A DNA stretch of 64,000 bases from an uncultured Muribaculaceae bacterium (GTDB taxonomy: Bacteria > Bacteroidota > Bacteroidia > Bacteroidales > Muribaculaceae). The notes under the pieces are model-generated. The model worked only from the letters and a program-made list of their open reading frames with translations. It made no database searches and was not told where the DNA came from. A program made the position numbers and the translations under genes. This document shows, piece by piece, positions 58,354 through 64,000 of the stretch; positions within the stretch are counted from its first letter, which is position 1, and each line of letters starts with the position of its first letter. The stretch covers positions 1 to 64,000 of the forward strand of contig CAJTQU010000010.1 in assembly GCA_910578665.1 (NCBI GenBank), written 5' to 3'.

Positions 58354-59583
58354 ATGAAGAAAATAGCATTGTTCGCACTTGGTTGTGCCACTCTGTTAGG
58401 AGGGGCATCAACAAGCCTTAACGCACAGGAAGTCAGCTATGTAGAAGACTGCACACAGGGTGTTCTCCTCAACCCGATGAAATACAACTGGTTCATCACG
58501 GCGCAGGGCGGAGCCAACATGCTCTTGTCCAATCATGATTCTGATGCCGAATTTAAAAATCGCATAGGAGCTTCTGCCGGCATCTTCGGCGGAAAATGGT
58601 TTACTCCCGTATGGGGCTTCCGCTTTGGCGCCACAGGCCAGATACTCCGCGGCCTGACTACTTCCGACGGTGCATTCCGTGATCCGCACAGCAACAGTGT
58701 AATTGTCAATGACAAAGGCGTACATCTATATTCTGAACGTCTGGCCACATTAGGCCCACAGGCAGAACTCATGATATCGTTGTCCAACTGGATTTGCGGC
58801 TACAACCCTAATCGCGTATACAACGGCGTGTTGCACGCAGGTGGTGGTGCATACTGGACATTCCGTCATACTGCAGCAGACAACTCATGGCATGATGCCC
58901 ACAACCGCACATTCTTTGCAGTACTGGGATACCAGAATAACTTCGCTCTCAACAAGCACATAGATCTATTCCTGGATCTTGAGGGCAAAATTATGGATTA
59001 CAGCACATTTGACCAGATAGAAGAAAGTAAGAGTATCACTGCCGAGTTAGGTGTGCAGGTCGGTATTACCTACAAGTTCAATAAAACAGACTGGACATGC
59101 CCGGTGACAGCCGTATGCCCCACCTGGAAGTATACCGATGCAGAGGGTGACGCTCTCGTTGCCCGTCTGGCCAATGCAGACAGCAAGGTACGCGATCTGC
59201 AGCGTCAGCTTGACAACTGTCTGGCTCGTCCGCAAAAAGACTGCGAAGGTTCAAATGCGCTGGCTACTATCTACTACCCCATCAACGTATCAACTCTTTC
59301 TAGCCGCGAAGTGACACTGGTACAGTCTATGGCCCGTACAATGAAAGCAAACCCGGATAAGAAATATATTCTTACTGGTTGGGCGGACAACTATACCGGC
59401 AATGAAGCTATCAACACTCGTCTGCGCAACGAACGTGTAAACGGTGTTAAGAACTGTCTGATCAAAGCCGGCGTACCCGAGAGCCAGATACAGACTCGCA
59501 TAGATGGCAACAATCTTACTGATTTAGGCAAGAAAAGCGCCCAGTTTGACCGCGCCGTAACAGTGATTGAAGCTAATAATTAA
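58354..59583 (+). CDS. OmpA-family outer-membrane protein
   Basis: The 409-residue protein has a signal peptide (1-24), an N-terminal beta barrel (about 40-250: FITAQGGANMLLSNHDSD, GVQVGITYKFNKTDW), a short coiled linker with the repeat RLANADSKVRDLQRQLDN, and a C-terminal OmpA-like peptidoglycan-binding domain (about 300-409: TLSSREVTLVQSMARTM, ILTGWADNYTGNEAINTRLRNERV, DRAVTVIEAN). It tethers the outer membrane to peptidoglycan and is usually very abundant in Bacteroidales. A promoter box with a 5' hairpin and a strong terminator suggest high, stable expression. Confidence 0.93.
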   Translation: MKKIALFALGCATLLGGASTSLNAQEVSYVEDCTQGVLLNPMKYNWFITAQGGANMLLSNHDSDAEFKNRIGASAGIFGGKWFTPVWGFRFGATGQILRGLTTSDGAFRDPHSNSVIVNDKGVHLYSERLATLGPQAELMISLSNWICGYNPNRVYNGVLHAGGGAYWTFRHTAADNSWHDAHNRTFFAVLGYQNNFALNKHIDLFLDLEGKIMDYSTFDQIEESKSITAELGVQVGITYKFNKTDWTCPVTAVCPTWKYTDAEGDALVARLANADSKVRDLQRQLDNCLARPQKDCEGSNALATIYYPINVSTLSSREVTLVQSMARTMKANPDKKYILTGWADNYTGNEAINTRLRNERVNGVKNCLIKAGVPESQIQTRIDGNNLTDLGKKSAQFDRAVTVIEANN

Positions 59584-59603
59584 TAAGATACTTATTTCTC
59601 CAT

Positions 59604-59636
59604 AAAGCAGCCGATCCAACATGTATCGGCTGCTTT
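59604..59636 (+). terminator. Terminator of ompA-like gene
   Basis: AAAGCAGCCGAT (59604-59615) pairs with ATCGGCTGCTTT (59625-59636), 12 bp with a 9-base loop, followed by actta. The next 235 bases to 59873 show no further feature. Confidence 0.85.
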
Positions 59637-59873
59637 ACTTATATCATCTAAAACTCAACGCATAGAAAACCGATATAATCAGATAAGGCTAAATATAAAG
59701 AATAGGCAGGTTGGGATATCTACTATTGCTTATAATTATTGACATAACTCCATTCGGACACAGGCGCTGCTGAGGGTTTCAACTGAGCTTAAAATAAGCT
59801 GCTCCATAATCTTGGGGGGTATGGCACAAAATTATGGAACAAGTATGGGGTTAGAAAAGACGCTTATTTTACA

Positions 59874-60722
59874 TCATAGATGTGGAAAATGTAAATCATT
59901 GGAATAGGGCACATATTTAATCCACTCTTTCATATTACTGTCAACTGTTTGCCTTGTAAACGTATATTTATCTCCGCATCCGTTTAGCTCAATAACGTCA
60001 GAAGAAAAAGAAATTAAAGACCAATAAATGCCACCGTCTGGATTAAACGTGCAGGTATTGGGCTGGAACTTTGAATTGTCAATTTTAAGGTCATTTTGAA
60101 GGATTGACAAGTTATTCTGATAGATTTCACTCGTAAACTCGCCGGTATTTTTATTTTTCATCATTCGTATGTTCTGAAAGAATAATGTGCCGTTATTATT
60201 ACTTCTTGCAGCCGCAGCACGGATATATACCATATTGGGATTGATAAGATATACGAACATATGGCGGTTGGTATTAACCTCGCAGTATGGCATACCGTCA
60301 TTGTTACCATACGCAACACCCATCTGCCACTCTTGCAGACATTCGCCGACATCGAAAGCCGATTCACATTTCTTCATTTCATATGGTTTTACGGTTTCAA
60401 TATCCTCTACTTTTTTCAGATGTTGACCGCAAATAACAAGCATACCACCAAATTTGCTCATTTCAAGCGGCTTTACGTTTTCTGGGAAAGACACCGAACC
60501 ATCGGGAGAAAAAACTGTGCTGTGTAATATCCCGGCATTTGGAACTTCGAGAACAGCCTGCATTGTAGAATCTACTTTTGAATAAAAAATACAAATAGAG
60601 TCTGTAATGACCGCTTCTGCATTGTCATTAGCCCAAACTCCCTTATATGAGGAGAAATTTGTACCTGCATTAGCTATGATTGCAACAATGAGGCAAAATA
60701 TAGAAAATGCTATTTTTTTCAT
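59874..60722 (-). CDS. Hypothetical secreted protein
   Basis: The 282-residue protein has a signal peptide (residues 1-19, ending IANAG). The body contains no recognisable domain; segments such as FSSYKGVWANDNAEAVITDSICIFYSK and NGCGDKYTFTRQTVDS suggest beta structure. It is AT-richer than its neighbours and monocistronic. A 14-bp palindrome lies 21 bases before the start codon. Confidence 0.75.
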   Translation of the reverse strand: MKKIAFSIFCLIVAIIANAGTNFSSYKGVWANDNAEAVITDSICIFYSKVDSTMQAVLEVPNAGILHSTVFSPDGSVSFPENVKPLEMSKFGGMLVICGQHLKKVEDIETVKPYEMKKCESAFDVGECLQEWQMGVAYGNNDGMPYCEVNTNRHMFVYLINPNMVYIRAAAARSNNNGTLFFQNIRMMKNKNTGEFTSEIYQNNLSILQNDLKIDNSKFQPNTCTFNPDGGIYWSLISFSSDVIELNGCGDKYTFTRQTVDSNMKEWIKYVPYSNDLHFPHL

Positions 60723-60742
60723 CGTTAATAGTGTTAATTTAT

Positions 60743-60756
60743 TTTACAGCTGTAAA
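60743..60756 (-). promoter_or_regulatory. Palindromic operator-like site before the secreted-protein gene
   Basis: TTTACAGCTGTAAA is a perfect 14-bp palindrome overlapping a -7-like box TAAATTTA (60753-60760) read leftward. A dimeric regulator could bind here. Confidence 0.45.
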
Positions 60757-60760
60757 TTTA

Positions 60761-61279
60761 GTAAAAATCGGCGAGATACAGACGATTACCCGAGAAAACT
60801 TCGAAAGCAAAATCAAAATTTTTCTCCAAATCCTACAATTCAGAGTTTCAAATCTATGGCACCTACGAAAAAAAAGAATCGAATTAAATATAACTAACGC
60901 CCCTCAAAAATCTATAAATCTCTTTATTATATTTCCTCTAATTATCGCAATAAGTACATTTTAAGTACGATTAAACTACGATTACTTACTGATTTATAAC
61001 ATTATAAATACTATATCTCGAAACATACAATTAATTTATGTAATAATTCATACCGCTCTACACAACATTAACAAAGCGTATTTACTCCTACTAACTCATA
61101 TTAAATGGCCGTAAATCATCCATACATTATCTAACTTGTTTGAATATCCGTCTGCAATCAATTTGCACACTCAAATAGTCAGTTGTATACATGCCATGGG
61201 CTTTACACTCACACATAAATGCCTAACTACAACACACCTTATACTTAAAACAGAGCCAACTAACATGCCTCATAAACAA
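60761..61279. other. AT-rich intergenic region
   Basis: About 520 bases without a supported gene. Short frames here have no start signal, domain or codon pattern typical of the neighbours. Nothing further is seen apart from the terminator at its right end. Confidence 0.6.
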
Positions 61280-61313
61280 AAAAAGAAGAATGCGGTAGCG
61301 CATCCTTCTTTTT
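61280..61313 (-). terminator. Terminator of TPR-protein gene
   Basis: AAAAAGAAG (61280-61288) pairs with CTTCTTTTT (61305-61313), with an inner ATGCG/CGCAT stem and loop GTAG. Read leftward it ends in a T run, 23 bases after the stop at 61336. Confidence 0.85.
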
Positions 61314-61335
61314 CTAACCAAGCCTTGCAGGCTGT

Positions 61336-63039
61336 TTATTTCAGAGTAGTAAGATATTTTGCCATATCCTGGTCATCCGGCATAATCTCCAGATACTTGG
61401 TCACATATTCGCGTGCTTCAGGATTCTTGGCACTGCCGAGAGTTACACCTACCACTTTATACATATTGGCAGCTTCGCGCTTATTGTCATCAGAGATACC
61501 TGAAGCCTCGATATTTTTCAAGGCAGCCTGATACTCTGCGACAGCTTTGTCCATATCACCACGCATACGTGCTACGTCACCCATACGTTTATATACGACA
61601 AACTTATACTTGTCAGCAAGCTTAGGCTCGGCCTTCTTGATAGCATCCTCACTCATCTGCAAATACTTTTCTTTCAATTCAGGATCAGTCTGCTCCTGGC
61701 CTGTTACTACCGCATAGTCAGAAAGTGTGCTCAATTCAGTACCTGTAACCTCTGCGCCTACCTTGTCTACATAAGCAAGCATCATATCAGCCGCTTCCAT
61801 ATTCTTATTCAGATCCATATAGAGCGAACGTGCTACAGATTTGAGTATTGAGGGTTCGTCAGGATAATCGGCAACCCCCATATTAAGCACGGAAACAGCC
61901 TCCTCGGCACGTCCTGCCTTAACAAGATCTTCGGCAATCATACTATAATCCCCTGTAGCGAAACGATTCTTATCGCTTTTGAGTTTAAGCAACTGTTCTG
62001 CAAGTTGAATAGTCTCCGGCTTCTCCAGCAAATTTGCAAATATATACTGGAATCGACGTGCTGTAAACTGGTCCGGATTCTTAGTCAGAATCTCTGTAGC
62101 TTCCTGATATCCCTTATTATAATCCTTTGTAAAATACAGAAGTGTGAGATAACGGTCCTCGTCACTCTTGAAGTGGTTGGGATTATCCATAAGTTTGCCA
62201 TATTCCTCGATACCGCTCACTATCTGTCCGTCCTCATAGAGACGCTCTGCAAGTTCGCGCTGGCCCAGTGCTGACTGCGGATTGTTCTGCAGAAGTGTAC
62301 GCAGCTGGTTTATAGCATGGCTATTGCGCTTGATTGTAAACAATTTTTCAGCATATTTTATATAGCCCTCGGCCGCTGACGGGTTAATTGATATGGCATA
62401 CTCGTAGTCATTACAAGCCTCACCCACTTTCTTACTGTCACCGTCAGAATCAGCAAATGTCATATCTCCGCGGAATATATAGAAATCCTGGTCATTATCA
62501 GCCCATTTGGGATTTGAAGAAAGTACTTGCTTGAGTACTAGCTTGTCTCCCTTTTCCATATAGTTCTGAATCTGCTTGGCATACAGATTGGGATTAACAT
62601 CGTAATATGCACGCGCGATCGCGGCAAAAACACCGGCATCTTTCTTATCAAGTTTCTCTGCTTTCTTGAAATTCTCTTCAGCAAGTTTTGAATTATTGTC
62701 TATCAACGCAATAGCACCAAGACCCACATAATTGAAAGAAAATTCAGGATTTGCCGAAACACCCTGGTTGAAATAGTTGAGGGCTTCGCTCTTATATTTA
62801 GCCGCATTGGCATGATTCTGACGCATGCCAGAGAAATAACGGGCCAGTTTGATCTGCCCGAGATAATAGTAAGCTTCAGCCTTATTGGTATCAGCATTGT
62901 TCAGGTTGCGGTTAAGCAACTCCTCGGCATTGTCATAACGGTCTGCCTTGAAATACTCGACGCCATCCTTGTAACCTTGCGCCATAGCCGACATCGAAGC
63001 TCCGGCCAGACACAGTGAAAGCAAATATTTAAACTTCAT
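61336..63039 (-). CDS. TPR repeat protein, periplasmic
   Basis: The 567-residue protein has a signal peptide (1-20, ending AMAQG) and TPR-like helices throughout (EAYYYLGQIKLARY, NYVGLGAIALIDNNSKLAEENFKKAEK, YKRMGDVARMRGDMDKAVAEYQAALK). In Bacteroidota a TPR protein of this length often follows a PstS-like gene after exbB, exbD and tonB; here the PstS-like gene lies just upstream, fitting that layout. It probably acts as a periplasmic scaffold for energy transduction. Confidence 0.88.
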   Translation of the reverse strand: MKFKYLLSLCLAGASMSAMAQGYKDGVEYFKADRYDNAEELLNRNLNNADTNKAEAYYYLGQIKLARYFSGMRQNHANAAKYKSEALNYFNQGVSANPEFSFNYVGLGAIALIDNNSKLAEENFKKAEKLDKKDAGVFAAIARAYYDVNPNLYAKQIQNYMEKGDKLVLKQVLSSNPKWADNDQDFYIFRGDMTFADSDGDSKKVGEACNDYEYAISINPSAAEGYIKYAEKLFTIKRNSHAINQLRTLLQNNPQSALGQRELAERLYEDGQIVSGIEEYGKLMDNPNHFKSDEDRYLTLLYFTKDYNKGYQEATEILTKNPDQFTARRFQYIFANLLEKPETIQLAEQLLKLKSDKNRFATGDYSMIAEDLVKAGRAEEAVSVLNMGVADYPDEPSILKSVARSLYMDLNKNMEAADMMLAYVDKVGAEVTGTELSTLSDYAVVTGQEQTDPELKEKYLQMSEDAIKKAEPKLADKYKFVVYKRMGDVARMRGDMDKAVAEYQAALKNIEASGISDDNKREAANMYKVVGVTLGSAKNPEAREYVTKYLEIMPDDQDMAKYLTTLK

Positions 63040-63189
63040 GTCTATAGATATTATTATTTTTATTCAATTGCTGTTTTGTATCCATCGGAGAGACATGGTG
63101 ATTCCCCGGAATCAATCCGCGTACTTATTTGACAACGGAAAGAAGCCGGGGTTTATTGGAATAATACTATTTTTTATTTCCTAAAATAC

Positions 63190-64000
63190 TCAATTCAATT
63201 CTATTATGCGCTGATGCACCATATAAGGCATAATGCCCGTAAGCGAGAGTATCTTTTGCCCTGTGAAGCCGGTAACAAATGAGAAGAACGACTGACCCAC
63301 TGAATTAGTGGCAGCAGTGGAAACCATATATACAACACGGAACAACGGATATTCGCCAGACGAAATATAGGCCTGGTAAGGCTTGTAACCTATGGGGCTG
63401 TCATCCTTTCGAACCTTAAGCACTTTTACCTTGTCTGTAAAATCGACAGCTATAGTGTCTGTTTCACTCTGCAAACTTACAAGTTTGCCGGTATCCATCG
63501 CGTCCTTGCTATAATCATTCTGCAGACGTTCCAGATTGTCTCCCAGCCAGCTCACACTGACAAACCCTATCGCGCTTTTATCACGCTCCACCACTTTTAT
63601 CACATCTGCCGTATTTTTCTGGGCATATGTATTAGCAGGGAACTTCGCACCTTTTGCCAAAAACTTATCTTCTATAAAATTAACATTCGCCGAACCCTGG
63701 CGATCAAATACAAGCTTGACAGGTGTTGTGTCATTCCAGGCAAGCTGTGTCCACGATGTTATCTTACTGCTGAACAAATCCCTGATTTCCTGCTCAGAAA
63801 GCATATTTACCGGATTGTCTTTATTTACAATAAGTGCCACCGCATCTACCGCTATCTCCTGCTGGCGCGCCACACGGTTGTTCTTACCTCTTATATATTC
63901 TATCTGCTCCTTGGTCAGAGGACGGCTCAGCACTGCCAGCGAACATGAGTCATTAAGCAAACCATTGACAGCGTCAGTCTCACTCATGTATTTAGTAAGT
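63190..64000 (-). CDS. PstS-like substrate-binding protein (5' end cut by window)
   Basis: The visible part is the C-terminal about 270 residues of a PBP-type substrate-binding protein of the PstS family (VAVDAVALIVNKDN-like segment, LSEQEIRDLFSSKITSWTQL, TPVKLVFDRQGSAN, VERDKSAIGFVSVSWLGDNLERL). The frame stays open to base 64000 without a stop, so the ATG at 63987 is internal and the signal peptide lies outside. With the downstream TPR gene it suggests an ExbBD-TonB-PstS-TPR cluster, where the ligand need not be phosphate. Confidence 0.88.
   Translation of the reverse strand, partial: LTKYMSETDAVNGLLNDSCSLAVLSRPLTKEQIEYIRGKNNRVARQQEIAVDAVALIVNKDNPVNMLSEQEIRDLFSSKITSWTQLAWNDTTPVKLVFDRQGSANVNFIEDKFLAKGAKFPANTYAQKNTADVIKVVERDKSAIGFVSVSWLGDNLERLQNDYSKDAMDTGKLVSLQSETDTIAVDFTDKVKVLKVRKDDSPIGYKPYQAYISSGEYPLFRVVYMVSTAATNSVGQSFFSFVTGFTGQKILSLTGIMPYMVHQRIIELN

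Noticed and set aside
1..64000. CRISPR arrays, insertion sequences, restriction-modification or toxin-antitoxin loci
   Set aside because: I saw no regularly spaced repeats, transposase motifs, methylase motifs or toxin-antitoxin pairs in the window.

Overview
The window reads as a piece of a Bacteroidales chromosome, most likely a gut Bacteroides relative such as a Muribaculaceae member (the family is inference). Promoters follow the Bacteroidetes pattern TTTG-N19/20-TAnnTTTG, Shine-Dalgarno sites are weak, and several Bacteroidota-restricted small genes are present: DUF4295 beside L28/L33, DUF4494, and a 29-residue AURKAIP1/COX24-type protein beside HU.

Region 1 (1 to about 13430) is the early/replication end of a prophage or related temperate element. 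About 18 genes run leftward: small unknown proteins, a cluster of five tRNA-like elements, a PUR/DUF3276 protein, a DUF3268 zinc finger, an annealing-protein candidate with a PD-(D/E)XK exonuclease, a DUF3127 ssDNA-binding-like protein, a NinB-like protein, an SNF2 helicase, a VRR-NUC nuclease, a replication-initiator-like protein, a DnaC-like loader and a ParB-like protein. A Xre-type repressor and an overlapping lipoprotein gene point rightward behind a two-site operator. No integrase, structural or lysis gene is visible; the rest of the element must lie left of base 1. Two near-identical promoter cassettes drive the replication and recombination blocks.

Region 2 (13.5-28.2 kb) is core chromosome: Sua5/YrdC, malate dehydrogenase, a thioredoxin-fold lipoprotein, a flavin reductase-like protein, a Crp-like regulator, a large surface protein with repeated regulatory-like domains, TamB divergent from tsaD, a PncC/CinA-like amidohydrolase, and the L28-L33-DUF4295 operon. 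Sua5 and TsaD act in the same tRNA t6A pathway.

Region 3 (28.6-41.8 kb) holds a glycogen/alpha-glucan operon (debranching enzyme, GT4 synthase-like protein, GH57 protein with an unusual active site), ApbE, a DJ-1 family protein, YihY, RNase P RNA, a DUF308 membrane protein, a cytidylate-kinase-like protein, a secreted cyclophilin and a DUF349 coiled-coil protein.

Region 4 (41.8-64 kb) holds a polyprenyl glycosylphosphotransferase, a Sel1-repeat protein, RmuC, a patatin/Omp85 outer-membrane protein, a split chromate transporter, folC, a YigZ/IMPACT protein, HU, RNase G behind a structured leader, YggS, an MFS sugar transporter, transketolase, an OmpA-family protein with a 5' hairpin, a secreted unknown, and a TPR protein downstream of a PstS-like protein cut by the window edge.

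The most unusual observation is the prophage cluster of five tRNA-like elements (9651-11012). All keep T arms, and four keep perfect or near-perfect acceptor stems, but none has a canonical anticodon arm.
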